DNA from: Bradyrhizobiaceae bacterium
GTDB lineage: Bacteria; Bacteroidota; Ignavibacteria; Kapaibacteriales; Kapaibacteriaceae
DNA: 64,000 nucleotides
Direction of reading: 5' to 3'
Assembly: GCA_024103135.1 (NCBI GenBank)
Contig: JAGFIZ010000089.1
Location: forward strand, 22,972-86,971
The notes below the pieces were generated by a model. That model did not search any database. It saw only the letters and a list, made by a program, of their open reading frames with translations, and was not told the DNA's origin. Positions 1-8,846 of the stretch are shown in pieces; position 1 is the first letter of the stretch; each line of letters opens with the position of its first letter. A program made the position numbers and the translations under genes.

Positions 1-66
1 ATGGAGGCAGGTCAGTTCATCGGTCTACTCCCCAGTGGTAAGGACGTTACCAAGGAGTACATCTAG
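1..66 (+). CDS. 3' end of an unidentified gene (partial)
   Basis: Frame 1 is open from the first base and ends in TAG at 64-66, giving 21 residues that end in KDVTKEYI. The reading frame probably enters from upstream of the window. Only two bases separate its stop from the GTG start of dxr, so the two genes are likely cotranscribed. Too little protein is visible to name a family. Confidence 0.55.
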   Translation: MEAGQFIGLLPSGKDVTKEYI

Positions 67-68
67 GC

Positions 69-1262
69 GTGCCACGAACCATAACAATCCTTGGATCAAC
101 GGGCTCCATCGGTACGCAGACCCTCGAGGTGCTTGATACATTGTCGGCTCAGGGGGCTGGGGATCACGCCGATACATTCGTCGTTCGATGGCTCACGTGT
201 AATACACGCGTTGCCGACCTCGTACCACAGGTGCGCAAGTACAAGCCCTATGGCGTAGCGATACGCGACGAAGCAGCCTGTGCACAGTTCAAGTCATTAT
301 GTCCGGACTTTACCGGACCCGTTCTCTGTGGCGAAGAAGGACTATGTGAAGCTGCGGCTGACCCCGCCAACACCATCGTCATGAGTGCCATGGTGGGCTT
401 TAGTGGTGTAGTGCCGACGGTTGTGGCAATACGAGCGGGTCATCCCATTGCGCTTGCCAACAAGGAGTCGCTCGTCAGTGCCGGAGAGTACATTACCGGC
501 ATTGCCAGAGAACAGGGCGTACCGATCCTTGCCGTAGACTCCGAACACAGTGCCATTGCTCAATGTCTGGTAGGTGAAGAGCTCAAGTCAATCTCTCGGA
601 TCGTGCTTACCGCATCGGGTGGACCCTTCCTGAACACCAGCACCGAGCAGTTGGACGATGTAAGCCCGGAACAAGCGCTCAAACATCCCAACTGGATGAT
701 GGGAGCCAAGATTACGATTGACTCTGCGACGCTGATGAACAAAGGCTTTGAGGTGATCGAAGCACGGTGGCTGTTTGGTGTACATGCCTCTCAGATTGAC
801 GTAGTCGTACACCCACAGTCGATCATCCACAGCTTGGTGGAGTTTGTAGACGGTTCCGTCAAGGCACAGCTTGGTATCCCTACCATGCACATACCGATCC
901 AGTATGCCCTTACGTATCCACGCAGACTGGCAAGTCCGGTACAGCCCATGTCGCTGACCAAGCTTGGCAGTCTGACGTTTTTCGAACCAGATCATCAACG
1001 CTTCCCCTGTTTGAAGCTTGCCTTTGATGCCTTGGAAGCAGGCGGTACGGCAGGCTGCATCGTCAATGCGGCCAATGAAGTTGCCGTCCACGCCTTCCTG
1101 AACAAGCACATCAGGTTTACAGAGATACCACGGGTGATAGAGCGGACGCTTGAGAGCATGAAAAATCAGCAGAATCCGTCACTACCCACCATTCTAGAAA
1201 CCGATGCAGAAGCAAGAATCATTGCCACCCATCTTACTACTTCACGCTTAGTCTCTCAGTAA
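69..1262 (+). CDS. dxr: 1-deoxy-D-xylulose 5-phosphate reductoisomerase
   Basis: Cytoplasmic enzyme of the MEP isoprenoid pathway, converting DXP to 2-C-methyl-D-erythritol 4-phosphate with NADPH. The 397-residue length is normal. The N-terminal dinucleotide motif GSTGSIG lies at residues 9-15, ALANKES at 128-134, the metal-site segment DSEHS at 157-161, SGGPF at 183-187, and the HPNWMMGAKITID to NKG block at 206-226. The GTG start follows the upstream stop by two bases and gives the usual N-terminus. rseP follows after 13 bases, the dxr-rseP order common in many bacteria, so this looks like an envelope/isoprenoid operon. Confidence 0.97.
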   Translation: MPRTITILGSTGSIGTQTLEVLDTLSAQGAGDHADTFVVRWLTCNTRVADLVPQVRKYKPYGVAIRDEAACAQFKSLCPDFTGPVLCGEEGLCEAAADPANTIVMSAMVGFSGVVPTVVAIRAGHPIALANKESLVSAGEYITGIAREQGVPILAVDSEHSAIAQCLVGEELKSISRIVLTASGGPFLNTSTEQLDDVSPEQALKHPNWMMGAKITIDSATLMNKGFEVIEARWLFGVHASQIDVVVHPQSIIHSLVEFVDGSVKAQLGIPTMHIPIQYALTYPRRLASPVQPMSLTKLGSLTFFEPDHQRFPCLKLAFDALEAGGTAGCIVNAANEVAVHAFLNKHIRFTEIPRVIERTLESMKNQQNPSLPTILETDAEARIIATHLTTSRLVSQ

Positions 1263-1275
1263 CACCGCCAACCAC

Positions 1276-2631
1276 GTGACACCAATCATCGCCTTCCTTA
1301 TCGTTATCGGCATCCTGGTCTTTGTCCATGAGCTAGGGCATTTTCTCACGGCTAAGTGGACGGGTATGAGGGCCGACGTGTTTGCCGTCGGGATGGGTCC
1401 ACGCATGCTTGGATGGAATCGCATAACGGGCTTCAGCTTCGGTCCGCTTCCTAAAGACCTCGACCTTGGGGAATACACCGACTACCGCATCTGCTGGCTA
1501 CCCATTGGTGGTTATGTGAAGATCCTTGGCATGATCGACGAGAGCATGGACAATGAATTCGTCAACCGTGCCCCAGCCCCCTACGAATTCCGCTCAAAGA
1601 ATGCATGGCAGAAGGCATTGGTACTCAGCGCAGGGGTGATCATGAATCTTATCCTTGCTGTGGTACTCTTTGCTGGCTTGCATACGGCAATGGGTAAGTC
1701 GGAAATGCTCACCACACAAGTGGGCTATGTAGAGCCTGGTTCGCTTGCTGCGGAACTTGCAATTGAGAGTGGCGACAGGATCGTTGCCGTGAATGGAACA
1801 CCGGTAGACTCTTGGGATGCCGTTATTGAACAGCTTGGCATCGAGGGTACGCAGGATGCACGCACGCTGGTGATCGACAGGCAAGGGGCGAGGATTCAAC
1901 GAACGGTGCAGAGCTCCGACGTGGTGCGTGCCGTTGCCGACGGACAAGGGCTTGGCATCATGCCCATGCACATGCAGGTGGAGGTTGGTAATGTGATCAG
2001 CTATGGTCCGGCCGACAAGGCAGGGCTCCGCTCGGGCGACCACGTCCTGGCGATCGATAGCATGCCCGTACGTTCGGTATCACAACTGCAGCACTACATC
2101 AGAGGTCATGCAGGCCAGGCTGTGACGATGCACATTGAACGCGGAACAGAGACCATGCCGTTGCAGGTTAACGTTGGGAAGGACTCTGCGATTCGCGTCG
2201 AGCTTGCAACGTCGTACGTCGGACCCAAGCGTGAAACCAGCATTGGCCTTGTTGACGCTGTTGGTATGGCCTTCGCTGATGTGAAGCAGACGGTTGTCCT
2301 CATCGTTGGCTCGGTAGGACACGTGATCCAGGGCGACGTCTCCGTCCGCCAAAGCTTTGGCGGTCCGATCAAGATTGCCAAGATGGCCGCACGAAGCCAG
2401 GAGCTCGGCTGGGATGCCTTCCTGCGATTCATGGCCTTGATCAGCATTTCGCTTGCCGTGATGAACTTGCTGCCGTTGCCAGGGTTGGACGGTGGGCACC
2501 TGGTGTTTGTCCTTGTGGAAGCCGTTATACGACGCGAGATCCCTGCACAGGTAAAGATTCGCATTCAACAGGTAGGGATGATCCTCTTGCTGGCGTTGAT
2601 GGCCTTTGTGATCTACCTTGATCTGACCTGA
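1276..2631 (+). CDS. rseP: RseP-type site-2 intramembrane zinc metalloprotease (M50)
   Basis: Membrane protease of the RseP/RasP family, which cuts transmembrane substrates such as anti-sigma factors during envelope stress signalling. The zinc motif HELGH is at residues 18-22 in the first membrane segment. The second catalytic motif, NLLPLPGLDG with its Asp, is near residues 397-406. Two PDZ-like regions lie between them (about 130-210 and 220-300). The length of 451 fits the family. The GTG start at 1276 places the first helix correctly, and dxr ends 13 bases upstream. The substrate here is unknown; no anti-sigma gene is in the window. Confidence 0.94.
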   Translation: MTPIIAFLIVIGILVFVHELGHFLTAKWTGMRADVFAVGMGPRMLGWNRITGFSFGPLPKDLDLGEYTDYRICWLPIGGYVKILGMIDESMDNEFVNRAPAPYEFRSKNAWQKALVLSAGVIMNLILAVVLFAGLHTAMGKSEMLTTQVGYVEPGSLAAELAIESGDRIVAVNGTPVDSWDAVIEQLGIEGTQDARTLVIDRQGARIQRTVQSSDVVRAVADGQGLGIMPMHMQVEVGNVISYGPADKAGLRSGDHVLAIDSMPVRSVSQLQHYIRGHAGQAVTMHIERGTETMPLQVNVGKDSAIRVELATSYVGPKRETSIGLVDAVGMAFADVKQTVVLIVGSVGHVIQGDVSVRQSFGGPIKIAKMAARSQELGWDAFLRFMALISISLAVMNLLPLPGLDGGHLVFVLVEAVIRREIPAQVKIRIQQVGMILLLALMAFVIYLDLT

Positions 2632-2694
2632 TGCCACGCACGGCGAGTGACATCGACAGCAGTTTTGAACGGCATTCATGCGTTATTGACAACT

Positions 2695-2723
2695 GAATCA
2701 TCACCGAATCATCACCGAATCAT
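2695..2723 (+). repeat. 11-bp tandem repeat upstream of surE
   Basis: The unit GAATCATCACC occurs twice in full and once partly (GAATCAT) in direct succession and ends nine bases before the surE ATG. It occupies the place where a ribosome binding site would be, and no good Shine-Dalgarno sequence is visible. Confidence 0.7.
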
Positions 2724-2731
2724 AGAGTACG

Positions 2732-3529
2732 ATGACCATCCTTGTTACGAATGACGACGGTATCGAAAGTCCTGGCATAGCCGCTTTGGTGCGAGCTATG
2801 CAGCAGATAGCCGACGTCGTCGTTGTTGCACCGGACAGACAACAAAGTGCCGTCGGCCATGCGCTTACCATTGCAAGTCCACTTCGAGCCACGCCCTACC
2901 ATCGCAACGGACAGATCTTCGGATGGGCGATCAACGGTACGCCAGCCGATTGCGTAAAGCTTGGTGTGAGTTCGCTCTTGCAGAGTCCGCCCGACATGGT
3001 CGTCAGCGGCATCAATCACGGCAGCAACACCAGCGTGAATGCCATCTACTCCGGCACCGTAAGTGCAGCAACAGAAGGCACGTTGATGGGCATACCAAGC
3101 ATGGCCGTGTCGTTGGACGACTTTAGCATGCATGCCGACTTCACGCTTGCAGCGCAGGTAGCTGCACACATTGCTGCCGAGATGCATACCTATCAGTTGC
3201 CCAAGGGCACGCTACTCAATGTGAATGTGCCTGCCATAGCCCCCTCCCGATGCAAGGGAATTCGTATCACACAACAAGGGCATAGCGTGTGGCAGGACAC
3301 GTATGAGCGACGCATCGACCCACATGGTCGCGAATACTTCTGGCTCTCGGGTCAGCTTGTTCCTGTATCCCCGCTACCCGACGCCGACGACTTGCTCATG
3401 GCCGAAGGCTATGTAGCCATCACGCCAATTCACTACGAGCTCACAAACTTTGCGGTGATGGAGCAGCTACGTTCGAAGGTTAGCGAGTTGCCTAAGCAGG
3501 AAGAAGTCCCGCTTTCCGATATGCCATAA
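2732..3529 (+). CDS. surE: 5'-nucleotidase SurE
   Basis: Metal-dependent nucleoside monophosphate phosphatase (survival protein E), cytoplasmic, acting in nucleotide salvage and stress survival. The family metal ligands are all visible: D8 and D9 in TNDDG, S39 in the RQQSAVGH segment, and N95 in SGINHGSN. Length 265 is usual. The ATG at 2732 is the obvious start because TNDDG must lie within the first ten residues. The 3' end overlaps the convergent glycosyltransferase gene by 38 bp. Confidence 0.95.
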   Translation: MTILVTNDDGIESPGIAALVRAMQQIADVVVVAPDRQQSAVGHALTIASPLRATPYHRNGQIFGWAINGTPADCVKLGVSSLLQSPPDMVVSGINHGSNTSVNAIYSGTVSAATEGTLMGIPSMAVSLDDFSMHADFTLAAQVAAHIAAEMHTYQLPKGTLLNVNVPAIAPSRCKGIRITQQGHSVWQDTYERRIDPHGREYFWLSGQLVPVSPLPDADDLLMAEGYVAITPIHYELTNFAVMEQLRSKVSELPKQEEVPLSDMP

Positions 3530-4517
3530 CCATCTCGTCCACCACCCCGGCATTGCCCACTACAGGCGTCGGCATCGACGTTCTGCTCATCACCTCGGCA
3601 AGCACCTGCGCCAGGTGTTCGGCATTGTTGTTTTGAAACAGCACCGTACCTGCCGGACGTTGTACGGCGTCGGATCCCACGGCCCAGACGCCCAATTCAC
3701 GGGCTTCACTCAGTGTAAGACTTTCGCCCCCTTCCGTTCGCGTTGGTCGCACCACTACATGACTCATTCGTGTGACGGGAGTCAGGGGGCTATGTACCTG
3801 TGTGACGATGTGTATGCGAGGATCGGCTTGAGCTAGTGCAAACAATTCTGCAGCAAGTGAATCATCGACCACCGTACCGAGCACCACAAGCAAGGAAGCA
3901 TCCGGGTTGTTAATCGATTTGAATGCTTGAAGGAGCAGGTCGATCCCATACAGATCGGCATTCTCATACCGTACCACTCTCCCAGCGTTGGCAATCACAC
4001 GAATCTTCGCATCCATCCACGCCTGCGGGATATCCGGAAGCGGCTGATTCAATTCCCATTGTGAGATTGGTAAGGCCGACGGGATAACCGTAATAGTCTC
4101 GTCGCCCAATCCCAAACGATCGATCAACGCCTGCTTGACATCGTTACTGATTGCAATGACCAGCCGAGCACGTTTGCAAGCCAGGGCAAGCCGAGTATCA
4201 AGGTGACGCAAGTCGTCGCGCATTCTGAATGAATGAAACGTCAGCCCGTACCGACGTCCACCTACCCTCCACAACCCCGTCAGCGCCACCGTTGCTCGCG
4301 CATTCCCCTCATCCGTATGCATGTGCAGAGGCATCCCCGGCAGTGCTTCACGCCAACCCACACGATGTACACCCGTAAAGCTGGCGGACATCCGACTCAT
4401 ACTCGCACCCACCACATCCACACCAAGACTGACGAGTGCCTCCCTCAACCGCACAAGGTGTAGAGCCACCCCACCAAACGGCGGAGGGAACGGACCAAGG
4501 AGTGTAAGGTTAGGCAC
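3492..4517 (-). CDS. Glycosyltransferase, GT4-like
   Basis: Probable nucleotide-sugar glycosyltransferase with GT-B fold for a surface glycan. The N-terminus has the GPFPPPFGGVALH loop typical of GT4 enzymes. The C-terminal half has the acidic donor-sugar region RTEGGESLTLSEARELG (E-x7-E type). Length 341 fits. It overlaps the upstream methyltransferase stop by 8 bp (4510-4517), so the two minus-strand genes are translationally coupled. Its own end runs 38 bp into surE on the opposite strand. One AGCCCCCT octamer lies inside it, unlike the methyltransferase. Substrate unknown. Confidence 0.85.
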   Translation of the reverse strand: MPNLTLLGPFPPPFGGVALHLVRLREALVSLGVDVVGASMSRMSASFTGVHRVGWREALPGMPLHMHTDEGNARATVALTGLWRVGGRRYGLTFHSFRMRDDLRHLDTRLALACKRARLVIAISNDVKQALIDRLGLGDETITVIPSALPISQWELNQPLPDIPQAWMDAKIRVIANAGRVVRYENADLYGIDLLLQAFKSINNPDASLLVVLGTVVDDSLAAELFALAQADPRIHIVTQVHSPLTPVTRMSHVVVRPTRTEGGESLTLSEARELGVWAVGSDAVQRPAGTVLFQNNNAEHLAQVLAEVMSRTSMPTPVVGNAGVVDEMVMAYRKAGLLPA

Positions 4518-5316
4518 GAGGGGTTATCCATAACCAGGACTGCCTATACAGACGAGGTTCTTCGATTGCTCGTGATATTAAGATTGGCGAGAACGGCAAT
4601 TCCTTAAGAAGTCGCTCAGGTATTTGGTCTAACGTGCGAAGTTCAGTCCAGACCTGCTCAATATCATGAGTCCCTTTGAATCGATCGATGATTCTTTGTG
4701 TTACTCCTGGGTTAAAGAGATCATGGCATTCGACGAGAATATCCACACTCGCAAAACCTCGAAGCACCTCCGGCGTCAGCAAATCATCTTCAGCACCTTC
4801 ACAGTCAGCCAGAATTAACACTGGTCCATTACTGACTTCCTTCGCAAATACGCTTGGTTCGCAGATACCACGGATTTCGATTTTCCCAGCTACATTGTTT
4901 GCTTGGGCAACGCTACTGGTTGTCTTCTGCATGCTTGGCAACATCTCCCAAGCCACAATACGTTCAGCAACTCCATGCCGAGCAAAACCGACCGAATAGT
5001 ACCCGTCTGCTGATCCAATGTTGTGAATCACATCGTATCGTTTGTGTAGGATCTTTCCAATGACTGGGAACAACTCCCTTTCAAATGTCCCGAGGTACTT
5101 ACAAACAAGTATTTGCTCTCCACTATGGTTGATCTCAGGATAGGTCAAGCCGGCAAATGGACCCGTCGTAAGTGCTGCACCAAAGTGACTGCGTACAAAG
5201 CGCTCGATTTGCATGGAATTGTGCAGTTCGTCCTGTTTTGCAAGTGCACGAAACACCTTTTTGAACGGACTGAAATCCATTGACCGCAGAACAAGTTTTC
5301 TAATTAGTTCTTTCAT
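4510..5316 (-). CDS. FkbM-like SAM-dependent methyltransferase
   Basis: 268 residues with a Rossmann-type SAM-binding core: IHNIGSADGYYSVGFAR as motif I near residue 100, and LADCEGAEDDLL near 165, which resembles the acidic motif of FkbM-family methyltransferases. These often modify sugars or glycolipids, which fits the coupled glycosyltransferase downstream. Codon use is more A/T-rich than that of surrounding genes and it contains no AGGGGGCT octamer, so acquisition by transfer is plausible. Substrate unknown; a more distant class I methyltransferase is the alternative. Confidence 0.75.
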   Translation of the reverse strand: MKELIRKLVLRSMDFSPFKKVFRALAKQDELHNSMQIERFVRSHFGAALTTGPFAGLTYPEINHSGEQILVCKYLGTFERELFPVIGKILHKRYDVIHNIGSADGYYSVGFARHGVAERIVAWEMLPSMQKTTSSVAQANNVAGKIEIRGICEPSVFAKEVSNGPVLILADCEGAEDDLLTPEVLRGFASVDILVECHDLFNPGVTQRIIDRFKGTHDIEQVWTELRTLDQIPERLLKELPFSPILISRAIEEPRLYRQSWLWITPRA

Positions 5317-5611
5317 TCTTTGAACGTCGTTGTTGGGGGATGCATTACAACAATAACACGAGCTACATTAACGGGTGCAAATGTGTTGTTCTCACGCAAC
5401 GCTGGTGCGATCATTCTTGCCACATATTTACGGTTGTTCGGCCATCTACACTGTAACAAAATTGGTGCAGGATATTCCTTGCAAGTGAATCACACTACCC
5501 GAAGTATCTGCGTGACTGCTCGTACTTCACCACAAGTGATCCTGACTTAGGGTACAATGCTCTGATTATTTTTGGGCGGCACTACTAGAACCAAAGAAGG
5601 AAGACGCAGTT
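5317..5611 (+). other. A+T-rich divergent intergenic region, no gene recognised
   Basis: About 295 bases separate the minus-strand methyltransferase from the kelch gene. The stretch must hold both promoters. A TACAAT hexamer at 5553-5558 could be a -10 box for the kelch gene, but I see no matching -35. AGAAGGAAG at 5595-5603 is a good ribosome binding site for the ATG at 5612. The 76-codon plus-strand frame within it shows no protein-like features. Confidence 0.5.
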
Positions 5612-7801
5612 ATGGGCGGTATAATCGCGGTTGCACCATGTTGGAAAGCAATCCACCTTCGTAGTCAATTCGAAAAAGCGGTTGAACGGTTAGTTCTTGC
5701 CTTTGCGTTTGTTGGGATTTCATCAGTTAGCCTCACCGCACAGGATCATCGATGGGAAGTGTTTGAACCAATGTTTAAGCCTGTAGGGTTCCCTGCAGTT
5801 GTGAAACTAGGGACGTCCACTGCGATCATTGCTGGTGGGTACAGCCAGTCGAACAACACATCCGACGGGGTGTCTCGATCGGTAGAAATGCTCGAAGTAA
5901 GAAATGGCGAGGTTGTGCATAGAATGCTAGACTCAATGGTGCACGAGCGTGTTGAGTTTGTACTGCTGGCTCTGGATTCTGAGAATGTTTTGGCTATTGG
6001 AGGGGTAAATAGTTCTGGGAAAGCGGTGAGATCCGTCGAACAATATAATTTGAAAACAGGCCGCTGGACAGAGATCGGAAGCTTAATTAAAGGTCGTAGG
6101 CAACATGTAGCATTTGCAGTGAATGATTCACAGGTTGTCGTTGTAGGTGGCAGGGAAACCAGCTTAGAGACACTATCGAGTGCCGAACTACTAAATGTTA
6201 GGACAGGCCAGAGCGTCCAGATTGCTGATTACCCAAATAAGATAAATGGAGCAACATCCTCAGTATTCACGAATGGACTGGCGTTTGTTTGTGGTGGTAG
6301 GGCTGGGGGGCCTAACAGTTCTCGGAAGCCTGAAGTCTACACCTATGATGTTTTAAATGACTCTTGGGTGCTAATTGGTACAATGAAACAAGGTCGCGAA
6401 GCTGCACAGTCCATCAAGTTAGAAAATGGAGGAACATGTGTCGTCGGCGGATCATATAGTGAAGAACCACCCCAGTGGACTGACGAGGTTCTTTGCGAGG
6501 TCAACGGATACCTCAAACTCACAAACAAGATTCCTACGCCAACGATTTACTGTGGTTTAGCTGAGCACGTGCCAGGTATCATTACAATAGTCGGCGGATG
6601 GAACGTGGATTTGACAGTTTCTGGAAAAACGCAGTTCATTGATGTCAAAACGGGCAAATCATGGGAAGAGGCTGATCTGAATTTTGCTCGGAAATACAAT
6701 CGAGCTGTAACCTTAGCAGATCCGAGTTCGAAACAACGATTCACATTTGCAATTGGCGGGCTAGATAGCAACAACAAGCCAGTAGAGAACATAGAGGTCA
6801 TGAAAAGCTGCGCGGGAGGCAGCGTCTCTGTAAACCAATCGATCTTACGATTCCGAGGTGCAGCAAGATCAGACAACGGCAGAATCTTGCTCACGGATAC
6901 AAGTTCATACCAAGCAGGATCTGTTTGGTTGAAATCGAAGGTTTTTATTCGGAATGCATTTGATACTAGGTTCGGTTTCAGGCTCAGTAGCGGGAACGAC
7001 CACAGTCAACCCGATGGTGGTCCTGCAGGTGCTGATGGCGTTGCACTTGTGTTCCAGAATTTCTCCGAAACTGCCCTTGGAGAAACAGGCAGAGGTATAG
7101 GGTATGATGGGATTCAACAGGCAGTGGTGGTTGAGTTCGACTCCTACAGCAACGGAGCTTTTGCCGATCCATCAGGAAGCCATGTTGCAGTCCAGGTTGG
7201 CGATGGGAATCGCACTCGAGGTAGCCATACTGACTACTACATGCGGGGAATTGCAGTGCAGGGAGTACCGCTTTTCATAGCCGATGGCACAGAATATCAC
7301 GCTAGAGTTAAATATGAAAGTGGCCTCCTATCGATTTGGGTTAGCGCCAATAAGGGGCTAGCTGATCCAGTGTTGACAGTCCCGTTAAATATTGCATCGG
7401 AACTCGGGGTCACGACCAATGAACCTGTCTTCATCGGTTTTACATCAGCAACTGGATTCGCGACGCAGGAACACGAGTTGACCTACTGGGAAGTTGGTTC
7501 CTGCGATGCCATAGTTTCGGGAGTTCTCGAGGAACGTGAGCCCGGTGAACTCGAGCCAAACGGCACTGCGATCTATCCTCAGCCGGCGGACGATGTTGTA
7601 ACCATAGCAATGGGGCGGGAGATTGAGAATGCCTGTACCGCACGGCTCTACGACTTAACTGGTCATTGCGTATGGAACTCTACGCTTCCTCTCACATCGT
7701 CAGTTATGATACAGACTACCTCATTCTCATCAGGAGTTTACAGTCTAGTACTGGACGACGGCAGTAACATCAAGACCTATCCACTCATCATCACCCACTA
7801 G
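5612..7801 (+). CDS. Secreted kelch-repeat and L-type-lectin-like protein with T9SS C-terminal domain
   Basis: 729 residues. A hydrophobic signal segment (about residues 25-43, ending SLTAQ) is preceded by an unusually long N-terminus. Kelch-type repeats follow to about residue 400 (recurring GG plus aromatic motifs). Residues about 425-630 resemble legume-lectin folds (ADGVALVFQN, VVVEFDSYSN, ELTYWEVGSC). The last ~75 residues (AIYPQPADD to YPLIITH) look like a type A T9SS sorting domain, so the protein is probably exported and anchored at the surface. An SD at 5595-5603 supports the ATG. A sampled stretch (6001-6060) has 25 of 60 G+C, below the neighbours. The TAG stop is part of an AGCCCCCT octamer. 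Confidence 0.82.
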   Translation: MGGIIAVAPCWKAIHLRSQFEKAVERLVLAFAFVGISSVSLTAQDHRWEVFEPMFKPVGFPAVVKLGTSTAIIAGGYSQSNNTSDGVSRSVEMLEVRNGEVVHRMLDSMVHERVEFVLLALDSENVLAIGGVNSSGKAVRSVEQYNLKTGRWTEIGSLIKGRRQHVAFAVNDSQVVVVGGRETSLETLSSAELLNVRTGQSVQIADYPNKINGATSSVFTNGLAFVCGGRAGGPNSSRKPEVYTYDVLNDSWVLIGTMKQGREAAQSIKLENGGTCVVGGSYSEEPPQWTDEVLCEVNGYLKLTNKIPTPTIYCGLAEHVPGIITIVGGWNVDLTVSGKTQFIDVKTGKSWEEADLNFARKYNRAVTLADPSSKQRFTFAIGGLDSNNKPVENIEVMKSCAGGSVSVNQSILRFRGAARSDNGRILLTDTSSYQAGSVWLKSKVFIRNAFDTRFGFRLSSGNDHSQPDGGPAGADGVALVFQNFSETALGETGRGIGYDGIQQAVVVEFDSYSNGAFADPSGSHVAVQVGDGNRTRGSHTDYYMRGIAVQGVPLFIADGTEYHARVKYESGLLSIWVSANKGLADPVLTVPLNIASELGVTTNEPVFIGFTSATGFATQEHELTYWEVGSCDAIVSGVLEEREPGELEPNGTAIYPQPADDVVTIAMGREIENACTARLYDLTGHCVWNSTLPLTSSVMIQTTSFSSGVYSLVLDDGSNIKTYPLIITH

Positions 7802-7806
7802 CCCCC

Positions 7807-8718
7807 TCACATCGCCGCAAGGAGGGGGAGGGTGAGCATGGAGAGAAGGGTGGACCAGAATATTGCCTGCGCCAGAAGCGCCTGGTCGAGGCCATAGCGC
7901 TCAGCGAAGACCATCGAGAGGACCATCGTGGGCATGGCCGATTCGAGAAGGACGGACTTGAAAACCAGTGGGTCGTCGATCAGAATACTGCCGATGCCGT
8001 AACCCACGATGGTCGACACCACGAGCTTGATCACAAGCGTGGGTGCCAGGATGCGCAAATGCTCACCATTGGGGACGCCCAAGGCCATCCCCACGCTGAA
8101 GAGCATGAGCGGGGCAACCAACGACCCAAGACCTTGCATGCCCCATTGCACAATGCTCGGGATGGGGAGGCCGTAGAGGTTCACGCCAAGGCCTAGGACG
8201 ACGGCGATGAGCGCTGGCATCGTGACGATCTGCCTGAACATGCCCGAAAACGCCAACTCCACTGGTAGCGTACCATACCTTGCACAAACCACAACCCCTA
8301 GGGTAAAGAGCAGAGGCGTTGTTGCCATTAAGTCATAGACAATTGGTATCCGCTGCATCTGATTTCCCGTAACAGCCATCACTACGGGCAGACCAAGGTA
8401 GGTGACGTTGCCCCAGGCCGATGCAAGGATCAAAGCCCCTAACGATGGGCGCGGCAGTAGCATTAACCGTGGTATCAAGGCCGACGCTATCCACAGACAA
8501 GTAACGATCGTCAGCCCCGCCGTAATTGGCACAGTTATCAACGAATCGTCGAGTGGAGCTGTTGATAACACATGAAATGCAAGGATTGGAAGAAGGACGT
8601 TAAAGACAGCAGATCCAATGAGTTGACGCGTCCTCCTTGCGATATCCACACCTGTGAATAGTCTAAAGACAACACCAAAGACAATGAGGATGAAGATGTG
8701 GACAAACGAGCTTGCCAT
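7807..8718 (-). CDS. AEC-family (auxin efflux carrier-like) permease
   Basis: About 303 residues, almost all hydrophobic, with roughly ten membrane segments in the two-times-five arrangement of AEC/bile-acid-type carriers. Family-like segments are FNVLLPILAFHVLS near the N-terminus and the PTMVLSMVFAERYG region near the C-terminus. It probably moves a small organic acid or amino acid derivative. A start seven codons upstream (8739) is possible. I prefer 8718 because it begins just before the first helix. It is divergent from the LytTR gene and ends 5 bp from the kelch gene's stop. Confidence 0.85.
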   Translation of the reverse strand: MASSFVHIFILIVFGVVFRLFTGVDIARRTRQLIGSAVFNVLLPILAFHVLSTAPLDDSLITVPITAGLTIVTCLWIASALIPRLMLLPRPSLGALILASAWGNVTYLGLPVVMAVTGNQMQRIPIVYDLMATTPLLFTLGVVVCARYGTLPVELAFSGMFRQIVTMPALIAVVLGLGVNLYGLPIPSIVQWGMQGLGSLVAPLMLFSVGMALGVPNGEHLRILAPTLVIKLVVSTIVGYGIGSILIDDPLVFKSVLLESAMPTMVLSMVFAERYGLDQALLAQAIFWSTLLSMLTLPLLAAM

Positions 8719-8846
8719 GGGATACTGCGAGTGTAACAAACTTTACTGTTAATAAATGTCAAAGCCGTCCCGCCCTGCCATTTTGCAATCGTAATCGTGT
8801 TACAAAAAAACGTATTCGTTACCTCATCTTTGTTGCGAGCCGGGTC

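Noticed and set aside
5320..5550. 76-codon plus-strand open frame between the methyltransferase and kelch genes
   Set aside because: No ribosome site, no recognisable protein pattern, and it fills the divergent promoter region.
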